Both the position numbers and the translations under genes were made by a program. The notes beneath the pieces are model-generated. The model was given only the letters and a program-made list of their open reading frames with translations. It was not told where the DNA came from and did no database searches. Shown piece by piece: positions 35,561 to 45,889 of a stretch of 64,000 nucleotides of DNA (the stretch's first letter is position 1; every line of letters starts with the position of its first letter). Source of the stretch: Marinobacter sp. EhC06 (GTDB lineage Bacteria > Pseudomonadota > Gammaproteobacteria > Pseudomonadales > Oleiphilaceae); the NCBI RefSeq assembly GCF_001650915.1, contig NZ_LXYO01000023.1, forward strand, positions 372,001 to 436,000, read 5' to 3'.

Positions 35561-36754
35561 TTGAACCACGCAACGGACCTGCTATTGATCGGCGGCACCC
35601 TGCTGCTGGCCTTGGCCGCACACGGTATCGGCCAACGCATACATGTGCCCAGGGTCACCCTGTTGCTCTTGCTAGGCGCGCTTGCCGGGCCGGAACTTCT
35701 GGATCTTCTGCCAACCGGCGCCGACGCCCACTTCGGATTCATTACCCAACTAACCCTGGCCATGGTCGGCTTCCTGCTGGGTGAGCGCATGGCGGTGAAG
35801 AACCTGGCGGAAGGGCGGGAGGCGGTGATCGTGAGCCTTGCCGTCTCCCTTGTAACGGCGGCCTTTGTTGCCGTCGCAGTCTGGCTGGTTACCCGGAACC
35901 TTCCTGCTGCGCTGCTCCTGGGCTCCATCGCAACGGCAACAGCACCGGCAGCAACACTGGATACGTTGAAAGAAGCGGGTGCCAACGGCCCGCTGACTCG
36001 GCTGGTATTCCAGGTCGTCGCCATCGACGACGCCTGGGGCGCCATTCTGTTCAGTATCTGCCTGGTCGGCGCCCAATTACTGCTGGGCAATGGCGGTACC
36101 GGGCTTTCAACCCTCGTGATCGGATTTACGGATGTCGGAGGGGCGGTTCTGCTGGGCATTGTCCTGGGCCTGCCCATGGCCTGGCTCACGGGCCGACTGC
36201 GGCCCGGCGAGCCCATGCTGCTGGAATCTGCCGGTTTTGTCTTCGTGGCCGCCGGCATCGCATCGTTTCTTGGCCTCTCCTATCTGCTGACCTGCATGAC
36301 ACTGGGCATCGTAGTTGCCAACCGGGCAAGGCATCATGTGCGCCCATTCCGCTCAATAGAAGGCATTTCCGAGCCGTTCCTGGCCCTGTTCTTTTTCATG
36401 GCCGGCTACCAGCTTGAATGGGCCATGCTGCCAGCCCTCGGCGCGCTGGGCCTGGCCTATGTTGCCGCACGGATTGCAGGCAGGTTGGCGGGCGGACGGT
36501 TCGGCGGCTATCTGGCCGGTTCCACACAACATACCCGGAAACGGATCGGCGCCTGCCTGATGCCCCAGGCCGGCGTTGCCCTTGGCCTGGCACTGCTGGC
36601 GACCGAACGGCTGCCGGAGCTGACGTATATTCTGCCCCTGGTTATTGGCGCAACGGTGATTTTTGAACTGGTGGGGCCGCCGCTCACCCTGATTCAGCTC
36701 AGACGAGCCGGCGAAACCGGCAAAGGCTATCAGGACGAACCGGACGAGGACTGA
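35561..36754 (+). CDS. Cation/proton antiporter (CPA2-like monovalent cation exchanger)
   Basis: A 397-residue membrane protein with about 12 helices and no RCK/TrkA domain. The exchanger core shows LGSIATATAPAATLDTL and VFQVVAIDDAWGAILFSICL with acidic residues in the ion path. GKGYQDEPDED is a short acidic tail. Likely Na+ or K+/H+ exchange. Translation begins at TTG with AGGAG six bases before it, three bases after the ybaK stop, so the pair is probably cotranscribed. A bidirectional terminator follows. Confidence 0.85.
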   Translation: MNHATDLLLIGGTLLLALAAHGIGQRIHVPRVTLLLLLGALAGPELLDLLPTGADAHFGFITQLTLAMVGFLLGERMAVKNLAEGREAVIVSLAVSLVTAAFVAVAVWLVTRNLPAALLLGSIATATAPAATLDTLKEAGANGPLTRLVFQVVAIDDAWGAILFSICLVGAQLLLGNGGTGLSTLVIGFTDVGGAVLLGIVLGLPMAWLTGRLRPGEPMLLESAGFVFVAAGIASFLGLSYLLTCMTLGIVVANRARHHVRPFRSIEGISEPFLALFFFMAGYQLEWAMLPALGALGLAYVAARIAGRLAGGRFGGYLAGSTQHTRKRIGACLMPQAGVALGLALLATERLPELTYILPLVIGATVIFELVGPPLTLIQLRRAGETGKGYQDEPDED

Positions 36755-36771
36755 TTGCCCTGGACGGACAC

Positions 36772-36810
36772 AAAAAAACCGGAGAACCCGCCAGGGCTGT
36801 CCGGTTTTTT
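36772..36810. terminator. Bidirectional intrinsic terminator
   Basis: AAAAAACCGGA and TCCGGTTTTTT form an eleven-base-pair stem around a 16-base loop. The A-run and T-run make it usable on both strands, ending the antiporter transcript and the convergent icd transcript. Confidence 0.92.
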
Positions 36811-36851
36811 GATTGCATCCGGGCGTGCTCCCGGATGCTTTAGCGCTGAAC

Positions 36852-39095
36852 TTACTTCACGGATGCACGAGCATCCTCAAGGATCCTGTTCAGCGTGGCA
36901 CTGGGCTGCATAACTTCGCAGACCTTCTCCATCGGCGGGTGGTAGTAGCCACCAATATCCGCCGGGTGGCCCTGAACCACAGTCATCTCCTCCAGGATCT
37001 TGTCCTTGTTCTCTTCCAGCTGAGAGGACAGCTTGGTGAAGAACTCCTTCAGTTCCTTGTCGCTGTCCTGGTTGGCCAGCTCCTCTGCCCAGTAACGGGC
37101 AAGGTGGAAGTGAGAGCCACGGTTGTCCAGCTCACCGGTAACCCGGGACGGAGACTGGTTGTTTTCCAGCAGACGCTCGGTAGCCTTGTCCAGGGTCTGA
37201 CCCAGCAGGCGCGCGCGCTCGTTGTTCTGCTTCTCGCCCAGCTCGTCCAGGGAGACCGCTGTGGCCAGGAATTCACCCAGGGAATCCCAGCGCAGGTGGT
37301 TTTCCTGGATCAGCTGCTGCACGTGCTTTGGCGCGGAACCGCCGGCACCGGTCTCGTACAGACCACCGCCGTTGAGCAGCGGAACGATGGACAGCATCTT
37401 GGCGCTGGTACCCAGTTCCAGAATCGGGAACAGGTCAGTGAGGTAGTCACGCAGAACGTTACCGGTGACAGAAATGGTATCCAGACCGCGAATCAGGCGC
37501 TCCATGGTCCAGCGGATGGCGCGAACCGGAGACATGATGCGGATATCCAGACCTTCAGTGTCGTGATCCTTCAGATAGGTGTTCACCTTCTTGATCAGCT
37601 GGGCATCGTGGGCACGCTCGTCGTCCAGCCAGAACACCGCCGGCATGCCAGTGGCACGGGCACGGTTGACCGCCAGCTTGACCCAGTCGCGGATCGGCAG
37701 GTCCTTGGTCTGGCAGGCGCGCCAGATGTCACCTGTCTCGACATTGTGCTCGGTCAGCACGGTGCCGTCGTCGGCAACGATGCGAACAACACCGTCTTCC
37801 TTGATCTCAAAGGTCTTGTCGTGGGAGCCGTACTCTTCGGCTTTCTGCGCCATCAGACCAACGTTCGGCACGGTACCCATGGTGGTGGGATCGAAGGCAC
37901 CGTGGGTCTTACAGAAGTTGATCACTTCCTGGTAGATGGTGGCGTAGGTGGACTCGGGCATAACCGCCTTGGTGTCCTTCAGCTTGTTGTCCCGGGCCCA
38001 CATCTTGCCGGAGTTACGAATCATGGCCGGCATGGAGGCGTCCACGATGACGTCACTGGGCACGTGCAGGTTGGTGATGCCCTTGACCGAGTCCACCATG
38101 GCGATTTCCGGACGGTGCTCGTAACAGGCGTGCAGGTCTTCCTGGATCTGCTCCTGCTTGGATTCCGGCAGCTGCTTGATCTTCTCGACCACGCTGGACA
38201 GGCCGTTGTTCGGGTTCACGCCGATCTCGTCGAACAGCTCACCGTACTTGTCGAACAGGTCCTTGTAGAAAACCTTCACCGCGTGACCGAACACGATCGG
38301 GTGGGAGATTTTCATCATGGTGGCTTTCACGTGCAGCGAGAACATAACGCCGGTGTTCTCGCAATCAGCAATGGCGTCCTCGAAGAACTTCACCAGGGCC
38401 TTCTTGCTCATGAACATGCCGTCCAGCACTTCGCCTTCCTGCAGGGGCAGGTCGGATTTCAGAACGGTCTGCTTACCCTGCTTGTTCTCGAACACGATGT
38501 TGGCTTTCGTGGCCTTGTCCAGCGTTACGGACTGCTCACTGGAGTAGAAATCACCACCGCGCATGTGGGCCACGTGGGTACGGGATGCCGGGCTCCACTC
38601 ACCCATGGTGTGCGGGTATTTGCGGGCAAAGGCTTTTACCGCTGCCGGCGCGCGACGGTCAGAGTTGCCTTCACGGAGCACCGGGTTAACAGCACTACCC
38701 AGAACCTTGGCATAGCGGGACTGAATTTCTTTCTCTTCGTCGTTTTCAGGGTGTTCCTTGTATTCCGGAACGTTGTAGCCCTGCTCATTCAGCTCTTTGA
38801 TAGCCGCCCGCAGCTGCGGAATGGACGCTGAAATGTTTGGCAATTTGATGATGTTGGCGTCCGGATCCTTGGTGTATTCACCCAGTTCGGCCAGAGCATC
38901 CGGAACCCGCTGATCTTCTTCCAGATAATCCGGAAAGTTCGCCAGAATACGCGCCGCGAGGGAGATGTCGCTGGTTTCGAATTCAATTCCAGCCGGCTTG
39001 GCGTAGGTTTCCAGGATGGGAAGAAGTGACCGTGTCGCGAGGGCTGGCGCCTCGTCGGTCAGTGTGTAGACAATCTTGGCTTTGGATGATGTCAT
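36852..39095 (-). CDS. icd: Monomeric NADP-dependent isocitrate dehydrogenase
   Basis: A 747-residue type II (monomeric) enzyme oxidising isocitrate to 2-oxoglutarate with NADP in the TCA cycle. Features include [18 protein letters not shown] at the start, [18 protein letters not shown] [42 protein letters not shown], and [11 protein letters not shown]. The length matches the family (about 740). The ATG at 39095 follows AGGA; the frame is open 26 codons further up but without a ribosome site. Codon use suggests high expression. A long A+T-rich leader with a spaced inverted repeat lies upstream. Confidence 0.97.
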   Translation of the reverse strand: MTSSKAKIVYTLTDEAPALATRSLLPILETYAKPAGIEFETSDISLAARILANFPDYLEEDQRVPDALAELGEYTKDPDANIIKLPNISASIPQLRAAIKELNEQGYNVPEYKEHPENDEEKEIQSRYAKVLGSAVNPVLREGNSDRRAPAAVKAFARKYPHTMGEWSPASRTHVAHMRGGDFYSSEQSVTLDKATKANIVFENKQGKQTVLKSDLPLQEGEVLDGMFMSKKALVKFFEDAIADCENTGVMFSLHVKATMMKISHPIVFGHAVKVFYKDLFDKYGELFDEIGVNPNNGLSSVVEKIKQLPESKQEQIQEDLHACYEHRPEIAMVDSVKGITNLHVPSDVIVDASMPAMIRNSGKMWARDNKLKDTKAVMPESTYATIYQEVINFCKTHGAFDPTTMGTVPNVGLMAQKAEEYGSHDKTFEIKEDGVVRIVADDGTVLTEHNVETGDIWRACQTKDLPIRDWVKLAVNRARATGMPAVFWLDDERAHDAQLIKKVNTYLKDHDTEGLDIRIMSPVRAIRWTMERLIRGLDTISVTGNVLRDYLTDLFPILELGTSAKMLSIVPLLNGGGLYETGAGGSAPKHVQQLIQENHLRWDSLGEFLATAVSLDELGEKQNNERARLLGQTLDKATERLLENNQSPSRVTGELDNRGSHFHLARYWAEELANQDSDKELKEFFTKLSSQLEENKDKILEEMTVVQGHPADIGGYYHPPMEKVCEVMQPSATLNRILEDARASVK

Positions 39096-39200
39096 TTTCG
39101 TCCTCAGGCTAATGGGTGGGTTCAGGACGGTCATGGCGGGGTCAGGCGTCTTTTGAACGTCCGACCTGAGCAATGACTGATTAGGAACTTTTGATAGACC

Positions 39201-39245
39201 TACTAAGATACCAGTTTTTCGTTAATTTTGGTTACGATCTTAGTA
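39201..39245 (-). promoter_or_regulatory. Spaced inverted repeat in the icd promoter region
   Basis: TACTAAGAT (39201-39209) and ATCTTAGTA (39237-39245) are perfect inverted copies, 27 bases apart. On the minus strand the upstream copy overlaps a TATACT -10-like box. A looping operator or two-site activator target controlling icd is possible; this is inference. Confidence 0.35.
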
Positions 39246-39339
39246 TAAGAACGGACTAAAAATGCCTGATCTTCGGTTACAAGACGATGAAATGGCGGGA
39301 ATTTACGAAACTTTCTAACATCGACTGGGAGTGGACGCA

Positions 39340-39443
39340 GGGCGGGTGGAGCCTCCCAAAACACGCTCCTTGCGGCACATCCATGTGGCGCTTGGGCTCC
39401 GCCATCCCTGGCTCCGCACAGTTTTGGGAGGCTCCACCCGCCC
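39340..39443. repeat. Long perfect inverted repeat (23-base arms)
   Basis: Arms 39340-39362 and 39421-39443 are perfectly complementary over 23 bases (core GGTGGAGCCTCCCAAAAC). The 58-base loop has its own imperfect hairpin CACATCCATGTG and a CCATCCCTGG motif. The form suggests a dispersed, non-coding intergenic repeat of REP or MITE type. It lies 245 bases from the icd start and 146 bases after the aacS stop. Confidence 0.85.
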
Positions 39444-39588
39444 CGCTATTCAAGCTTTTCAGTTGGGTTCCGCAAGCCGAATCTGGCCAGCCTTCTATGA
39501 CTGATTGTCAACAAAACGAGCCTCAACCTGACAGTAGGTCGGATTAGCCAACGGCGTAATCCGACAACCACCCTCAGATTTCAGACCT

Positions 39589-41577
39589 TCAATCGGGCAA
39601 CAACCCAACCTCGGCCAACCGCTCCCGAATATGATCCAACGCCTCAGGATTCCCCAGAGCATCCCGGTTGTCGGCCTTTTTAGAGCCGTTGATCAACCGG
39701 GCCACCGCCAGTTCCACCTTCTTGCCGCTGCGGGTGTACGGGATGTCGTTCACCTGCACGATGTGCTTGGGCACGTGGCGCGGGCTGGCGCCTTCGCGGA
39801 TTCGGATTTTGAGCTGTTTCAGCAGGTCGTCGGTGATTTCCTGGCCATCGGCCGGGACCACCAGCAGAACCACTTCCACGTCGCCGTCGATCTGGCGTCC
39901 CACCACCAGGCTGTCTTTGACCTCGGCCACGGTTTCTACCTGGCGGTAGATTTCCGCGGTACCGATTCGAACGCCGCCCGGGTTCAGGGTGGCGTCGGAG
40001 CGGCCGTAGATGATGGCGCCGCCATGCTCGGTGAATTCAATGAAATCGCCGTGGGCCCAAACGCCGGGGAAGGTATTGAAATAGGCATCGCGGTAGCGCT
40101 CGCCGTCCGGGTCCTGCCAGAAGCTGACCGGCATGGATGGTAACGGCTGGCGGCAGACCAGTTCCCCGCGGCCTTCGCTGACCGGCTGGCCGTCGTCGCC
40201 GTAGGCAACAGCATCAACACCCAGAAAACGGCACTGGATTTCGCCGCGACGAACAGGCAACAGCGGCGTTGAGCCTACGAAGCAACCGCAAATGTCGGTT
40301 CCACCGGCAATGGAACCGAGCAGGGCGCCGGGGGCACCGTCGCTGTAGACCCAGTCGTAATCTTCCGGCAGCAGCGGTGAGCCGGTGGAGAACACCACCC
40401 TCAGTTTGCTCTGGTCCAAATTTTTCGCGGGCTGGAGTTCGCCTTTCCGGCAGCCGGCGATGAATCTCGCGCTGGTGCCGAAGTGGGTGACTTTCTCTTC
40501 CGCCACGGTGTCCCAGAGGAAGTTCAGGCTCGGATAGCCCGGGGAGCCGTCAACGGTGATCACGGCTGCGCCGGTCATCAGGGCGGAAGCCTGCCAGTTC
40601 CACATCATCCAACCGCAGGTGGTGAAGTACAGGAACCGGTCTTCGGGGCCAACGTCGCCGTGCAGCATCAGTTCCTTGGCGTGGTTGACCAGCAGGCCGG
40701 CGTTGCCGTGAACGATGCACTTGGGTTTGCCCGTGGTACCGGAGGAATACAGGATATAGACCGGGTGGTCCGGGGGCAGCGGCGTGAAGGAAGGCGCATT
40801 GCCTTGGCCATAGGCCAGTACGTCTTCCCAGGTGGTAACCAGGTCTCCGGCAATCGGTGGCTCGTCCGGCAATTGCTGAACACTGACAACCGATTTGAGA
40901 GTGGGTAGCCCTGCAATCAGCTCTGCAAAGTCCTGCTGGCGGGCGAATACCTTGCCGCCATAGCCGTAACCATTCACCACGATCAGTGCTGAAGGTTCAA
41001 TCTGGCCAAAGCGGTCGAGAATGGCCCCGATGCCGAAATCCGGGGAGGCGGAACTCCAGATGGCACCCATGCTTGTCGCTGCCAGCATACCAACCAAAGC
41101 TTCGTAGCCATTGGTAACAACGCCAGCCACACGATCGCCCTGTTGAATACCCTTGTCACGCAGGAAGGCTTCCAGGGCGCCCGCGTCCGCTTTGAGTTGT
41201 GCGTAGGTGCGGCGCAGCACCGGGCGCGTTTCGCAGTATGCTACGACCGCTTCCCGATCAGCGTGTTCGCCATCCGCCAGCCTAAGCAGGTTGGCGGCAA
41301 AGTTCAATTTCATGCCCGGGAACCATTCGGCGCCCGGCATTTCACGCTTGCCCAGTACTTTCTCGGCCGGGGTATCGCAGACCAGGCCGCAGTAGTCCCA
41401 GACTTTCTGCCAGAAAGTTTCCAGCTCATCAATGGACCACTGGTGCAAGGCGTGGTAATCGGCAAAGGGAACGAAGCCCTGCTGCTCCAGCCAGGCCTTG
41501 AACTGGCCCATGCGGGAACTGGCCAGGGTGTCTTCCGACGGAGACCAGACTACCGGTGATTGTTCTTCATTGCTCAT
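39589..41577 (-). CDS. aacS: Acetoacetyl-CoA synthetase (acetoacetate-CoA ligase)
   Basis: A 662-residue ANL-superfamily ligase that activates acetoacetate with ATP and CoA. The AMP-binding motif is ILYSSGTTGKPKCIVHG, with further motifs YFTTCGWMMWNWQ, GSIAGGTDICGCFVGS, and the catalytic lysine near the C terminus in YTRSGKKVELAVARLING. The length fits AacS (about 650-660). It is last in the 3-hydroxybutyrate operon, following the dehydrogenase by 16 bases, and completes conversion of 3-hydroxybutyrate to acetoacetyl-CoA. Shine-Dalgarno AGGAG precedes the ATG. Confidence 0.93.
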   Translation of the reverse strand: MSNEEQSPVVWSPSEDTLASSRMGQFKAWLEQQGFVPFADYHALHQWSIDELETFWQKVWDYCGLVCDTPAEKVLGKREMPGAEWFPGMKLNFAANLLRLADGEHADREAVVAYCETRPVLRRTYAQLKADAGALEAFLRDKGIQQGDRVAGVVTNGYEALVGMLAATSMGAIWSSASPDFGIGAILDRFGQIEPSALIVVNGYGYGGKVFARQQDFAELIAGLPTLKSVVSVQQLPDEPPIAGDLVTTWEDVLAYGQGNAPSFTPLPPDHPVYILYSSGTTGKPKCIVHGNAGLLVNHAKELMLHGDVGPEDRFLYFTTCGWMMWNWQASALMTGAAVITVDGSPGYPSLNFLWDTVAEEKVTHFGTSARFIAGCRKGELQPAKNLDQSKLRVVFSTGSPLLPEDYDWVYSDGAPGALLGSIAGGTDICGCFVGSTPLLPVRRGEIQCRFLGVDAVAYGDDGQPVSEGRGELVCRQPLPSMPVSFWQDPDGERYRDAYFNTFPGVWAHGDFIEFTEHGGAIIYGRSDATLNPGGVRIGTAEIYRQVETVAEVKDSLVVGRQIDGDVEVVLLVVPADGQEITDDLLKQLKIRIREGASPRHVPKHIVQVNDIPYTRSGKKVELAVARLINGSKKADNRDALGNPEALDHIRERLAEVGLLPD

Positions 41578-41593
41578 CCATATCTCCTGAATG

Positions 41594-42373
41594 TTACTGC
41601 ATATGCCAGCCGTGACTGACCACGATGGACTGGCCAGTCAAAGCCGCAGAGGGGAATGCAGCCAGATGAACCGCCAACTCTGCCACGTCTTCCAGGGTGG
41701 TGAATTCGCCGTCCACAGTGTTCTTGAGCATAACTTTGCTGATCACTTCCTCTTCGGAAATGCCCAGCTCCTTGGCCTGCTCCGGAATCTGCTTGTCCAC
41801 CAGAGGGGTGCGCACAAACCCGGGGCAGATGATATTGCTCCGCACCCCATGTTCCGCACCCTCTTTCGCCACCGCCCTGCACAATCCCAGCATGCCGTGT
41901 TTGGCAGCCACATACGGGGCTTTCAGGGGAGAGGCCTCCAGAGAGTGCACCGACCCCATGTAGAGCATGGTGCCCCCGCCACTCTCGTACATGTGTTTGA
42001 GTGCCGCGCGAGTAACCAGGAATGCGCCATCGAGATGCACATTCATGACTTTGCTCCAATCGGAATAAGCAAGCTTGTGCACCGGGTCGATATGCTGGAT
42101 GCCGGCGTTCGCGATGGCGATATCCAGACCGCCCCACTGTTTAACCACATAGTTAACGTTTACGTCAACTGCATATTCGTCAGTAACATCCATTTCAAGA
42201 GCGATTGCGGTACCGCCGGCCTGTTCGATGGCAGCTACGGTATCCTGTGCCGCCTCGAGCGTGAGATCAGCCACAGCGACCTTGGCTCCCTCGCGGCCAT
42301 AGGCCTCGGCAATGGCCCGGCCGATGCCGCGACCGGCACCTGTAATCAAGGCAATCCGGTTTTCCAGACGCAT
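41594..42373 (-). CDS. bdhA: (R)-3-hydroxybutyrate dehydrogenase
   Basis: A 259-residue short-chain dehydrogenase oxidising (R)-3-hydroxybutyrate to acetoacetate with NAD. It has TGAGRGIG (cofactor loop), [33 protein letters not shown] (Ser, Tyr, Lys catalytic set) and [10 protein letters not shown]. The C-terminal [13 protein letters not shown], with the terminal Gln, is typical of BdhA. The ATG at 42373 has AAGGAG upstream; the longer frame upstream overlaps dctM and is unlikely. It lies between the TRAP genes and aacS in one operon. Confidence 0.94.
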   Translation of the reverse strand: MRLENRIALITGAGRGIGRAIAEAYGREGAKVAVADLTLEAAQDTVAAIEQAGGTAIALEMDVTDEYAVDVNVNYVVKQWGGLDIAIANAGIQHIDPVHKLAYSDWSKVMNVHLDGAFLVTRAALKHMYESGGGTMLYMGSVHSLEASPLKAPYVAAKHGMLGLCRAVAKEGAEHGVRSNIICPGFVRTPLVDKQIPEQAKELGISEEEVISKVMLKNTVDGEFTTLEDVAELAVHLAAFPSAALTGQSIVVSHGWHMQ

Positions 42374-42386
42374 TGTTATTGTCTCC

Positions 42387-43751
42387 TTAGTCGTAAGCCA
42401 CACTCGGCAGCCAGGTCGCGATCTCCGGAACCACGAACACAATGGCCAGAGCTACCAGCTGGATAATGATGAACGGTATAACGCCACGATAAATATCGGT
42501 GACCTTGATCTCCGGCGGGGCGACACCCTTGATGTAGAAGAGCGCGAATCCGACCGGCGGTGTCAGGAATGATGTCTGCAGGCACATGGCAAAAAGGATG
42601 GTGAACCACACCAGATCAAAACCAAGCTGCTGCACCACCGGCGCCACCAGCGGCAGGATGATCAAGGTGATCTCGACCCAGTCCAGGAAGAAGCCCAGCA
42701 GGAAAACACCCAACAGGATGGTGAGAACCACGCCGTAGGGTCCGAAAGGCAGACCCAACAGGGCGTCTTCAATTACCTGATCGCCACCCAGACCGCGCAG
42801 AACGACAGAGAACGCGGTTGCGCCCAGGAAGATGGCAAAGATGAACGCAGCGGTTCGGGTGGTCTGCTGCATGGAAGAGTTGAGCACTTTCAGATTCAGT
42901 CGACCAGACATCAGGGCCAACAGCAGAGCGCCCAGCGCACCGACACCGGATGCTTCCGTTGGCGTTGCAATGCCAGCGAAGATAGAACCGAGAACGCCCA
43001 GGATCAGCGCGGCCGTTGGCACAACGGCTTTCGCCACTTCCCAGACGATACCCCAGGTCACTTTCTCGGTGCCCGCCGGTACCGGCGCAATGTGGGGTTG
43101 GAGCATGGGGCGAATGATGGCGTATGCCACGTACATGGCACCCAGCATGAGGCCGGGGAAGAAGGCGCCCATGAACAGATCGCCGACGGATGCCTCAGGA
43201 ACGGCCAGCCGGTCCGCCATCAGCACCAGCATGATGGACGGGGGGATCAGGATACCCAGGGTCCCGGTGGCACAGGCAGTACCCACCGCAAATCCCTTGT
43301 CGTACTTGTTCTCCATCATTACCGGCAGGGACAACATGCCGAGGAGCACCACGGAAGCACCGATGATACCGGTGGTCGCGGCCAACAGAACGCCGATCAC
43401 GATTACGGTAACCGCATAGCCGCCACGAACGGCGCCAAACAGTTTGACCATGCTGTTCATCAGCCGCTCGGCAACGCCGGACTGGTCAAGCATGATGCCC
43501 ATGAAGATAAACATGGGCAGGGCCACAAGGGTTTCACTGCTTACCACCTTCCAGATTCGTTCGGGGACGAGCCCCATGGAGGAGGAGTAGTCGAACCACA
43601 GGTTGGCACCAAAATTCTCAACGGCGACGACACCGACAACGGTCCAGATAACCGCGGTGCCGCCCAGTACCCACGCAACCGGATAGCCGGTCATCAGCAG
43701 TGCCCCGAAGGTGAGGAACATGCCGATTACAAAAAGGGTTTCAAGCTCCAT
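42387..43751 (-). CDS. dctM: TRAP transporter large permease DctM
   Basis: A 454-residue, about 12-helix membrane subunit that couples Na+ flux to substrate uptake. It has [73 protein letters not shown], and [24 protein letters not shown], all family blocks. It overlaps dctQ by ATGA, so the membrane subunits are translationally coupled. Confidence 0.95.
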   Translation of the reverse strand: MELETLFVIGMFLTFGALLMTGYPVAWVLGGTAVIWTVVGVVAVENFGANLWFDYSSSMGLVPERIWKVVSSETLVALPMFIFMGIMLDQSGVAERLMNSMVKLFGAVRGGYAVTVIVIGVLLAATTGIIGASVVLLGMLSLPVMMENKYDKGFAVGTACATGTLGILIPPSIMLVLMADRLAVPEASVGDLFMGAFFPGLMLGAMYVAYAIIRPMLQPHIAPVPAGTEKVTWGIVWEVAKAVVPTAALILGVLGSIFAGIATPTEASGVGALGALLLALMSGRLNLKVLNSSMQQTTRTAAFIFAIFLGATAFSVVLRGLGGDQVIEDALLGLPFGPYGVVLTILLGVFLLGFFLDWVEITLIILPLVAPVVQQLGFDLVWFTILFAMCLQTSFLTPPVGFALFYIKGVAPPEIKVTDIYRGVIPFIIIQLVALAIVFVVPEIATWLPSVAYD

Positions 43752-44389
43752 CAGGACGCATCCTCTTTCTTGTTCTCACCGGATTCGACCCGGACTGGCT
43801 TCGGAAAGCCGAAAAGCAGGGCAGTAACTTTCAGCAGACGGGACAGGGCAGCGATAATCAGCAGCACAAAAGACAGCGCCAGAACGCCCTTGAGGATCCA
43901 GCGGTAAGGAAGGCCCGCCGGTGCCTGGCTGGTCTCTCCCTGCTCCCAGGAACTCACGGCGTAGGGAATCATCTCGTAGACAGCCAATCCCAGAAACGGC
44001 AACAACAGGAACACCAGGCCAAACAGTTCAATCCAGGCCTGGCCCTTGAGCGACAGGCGCTCATGGATGACATCCACCCTGACGTGATCATCAGTTACCA
44101 GGGTATAGCCCAGCCCCAACAACCAACCGGCGCCGGCGAGGTGCCACTGGACTTCTTCCAGAGTGACCGACCCCATACCAAAGGCATAGCGACCGACCAC
44201 GGCGTAAATGATCACTCCGGTGACCACGAACCAGAGCCAGGACGCACTCTTGCCTATTGCAGAGATCACACCGTCCAAAACCTCGCTCAGTCGGGTGGTT
44301 GGAAACTCGGTGTGATGATGAATAAATTGACCGGCGTCCGACGCCGATGCATGTACATCGGGCGGTGAGCCTTTATCAGACACTGTCAT
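43751..44389 (-). CDS. dctQ: TRAP transporter small permease DctQ
   Basis: A 212-residue, four-helix partner of DctM. Features are SWLWFVVTGVIIYAVVGRYAFGMGSVTLEEVQWHLAGAGWLLGLGYTLVTDDHVRVDVIHERL, typical of the DctQ family. The N-terminal about 30 residues are a hydrophilic extension. It lies 116 bases downstream of dctP, separated by two strong hairpins that may give higher dctP than dctQM expression. Confidence 0.93.
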   Translation of the reverse strand: MTVSDKGSPPDVHASASDAGQFIHHHTEFPTTRLSEVLDGVISAIGKSASWLWFVVTGVIIYAVVGRYAFGMGSVTLEEVQWHLAGAGWLLGLGYTLVTDDHVRVDVIHERLSLKGQAWIELFGLVFLLLPFLGLAVYEMIPYAVSSWEQGETSQAPAGLPYRWILKGVLALSFVLLIIAALSRLLKVTALLFGFPKPVRVESGENKKEDAS

Positions 44390-44427
44390 ACAACAGTTCC
44401 TCGTTCAGAAAGCCTGCCGTGAAACAA

Positions 44428-44489
44428 GGATGGCCCCGCAGGGCCATCCAGACTAAATCGATGAGCACCGGAATTGCGTCCGGTGCTCA
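44428..44489 (-). other. Tandem hairpins between dctP and dctQ
   Basis: GGATGGCCC/GGGCCATCC around CGCA (44428-44449) and TGAGCACCGG/CCGGTGCTCA around eight bases (44462-44489) are perfect stems of nine and ten base pairs. Neither has a long U-tract, so they more likely stabilise the 3' end of dctP mRNA or reduce read-through than stop transcription. Confidence 0.6.
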
Positions 44490-44505
44490 GGGTCAGCCCC
44501 GAACC

Positions 44506-45558
<1,053 letters not shown>

Positions 45559-45729
45559 TGGCAAGTCTCCTAACATTGTTATTGTATCTGGCCTGGCGCG
45601 GATAGCCGGGGCCTGATCTGAGTATAGTCAGAGAATGCAGGAACAGACGGACAGGGTTAATCTTGGGGTCCAACAGTTTGCGTCAGTCTTGTTCTCTGCA
45701 TTGTTCTGACGTCCTGCGTCCCGGAGATT

Positions 45730-45744
45730 GCAGGCACTGTGCCA
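45730..45744 (-). promoter_or_regulatory. Sigma-54 promoter of the dctPQM-bdhA-aacS unit
   Basis: The minus strand reads TGGCACAGTGCCTGC, with GG and GC separated by ten bases as required for the -24/-12 elements (consensus TGGCAC-N5-TTGC, one mismatch). It lies about 170 bases upstream of the dctP start. Two operators of the neighbouring sigma-54 activator type lie 65 and 128 bases further upstream. Confidence 0.85.
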
Positions 45745-45808
45745 GATTACTTTTTATCTTTTATTTCAATAGATTGGAGAGAATGGAAGAAGACTGGGCA
45801 CACTTAAA

Positions 45809-45826
45809 TGTCCGATAATCAGGACA
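45809..45826. promoter_or_regulatory. Operator A: TGTCC-N8-GGACA
   Basis: The site reads TGTCCGATAATCAGGACA, a perfect five-base inverted repeat with an eight-base spacer. It is centred about 100 bases before the inferred dctP transcription start, a normal distance for an enhancer-binding-protein site. The same pattern appears upstream of the 3-hydroxybutyrate-oligomer hydrolase. Confidence 0.75.
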
Positions 45827-45871
45827 TATTAAGACCTCAGTCGTAGGTAATTGTACGGACAACAGGACATG

Positions 45872-45889
45872 CGTCCGGGTTTCAGGACA
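45872..45889. promoter_or_regulatory. Operator B, overlapping the regulator gene's 3' end
   Basis: The site reads CGTCCGGGTTTCAGGACA on the plus strand; one half-site base departs from TGTCC-N8-GGACA. It overlaps the stop codon of the sigma-54 activator gene and is centred about 162 bases before the inferred dctP start. Two extra GGACA half-sites lie just beside it (45858-45862 and 45865-45869). Confidence 0.6.

Larger units (their letters stand above)
39096..39588. other. Intergenic region: icd leader and long inverted repeat
   Basis: No gene is supported in these 493 bases. The right part near icd is A+T-rich and holds a perfect 9-base inverted repeat spaced by 27 bases (39201-39245) with a TATACT box on the minus strand at 39248-39243. 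The other part is a 104-base inverted-repeat element (39340-39443). An 86-codon ORF here spans the repeat and is not convincing. Confidence 0.7.

Noticed and set aside
36813..38831. 672-codon plus-strand ORF opposite icd
   Set aside because: A shadow of the highly codon-biased icd gene; no ribosome site and no recognisable fold.
39287..39547. 86-codon plus-strand ORF
   Set aside because: It runs through both arms of the long inverted repeat and has no ribosome-binding site.
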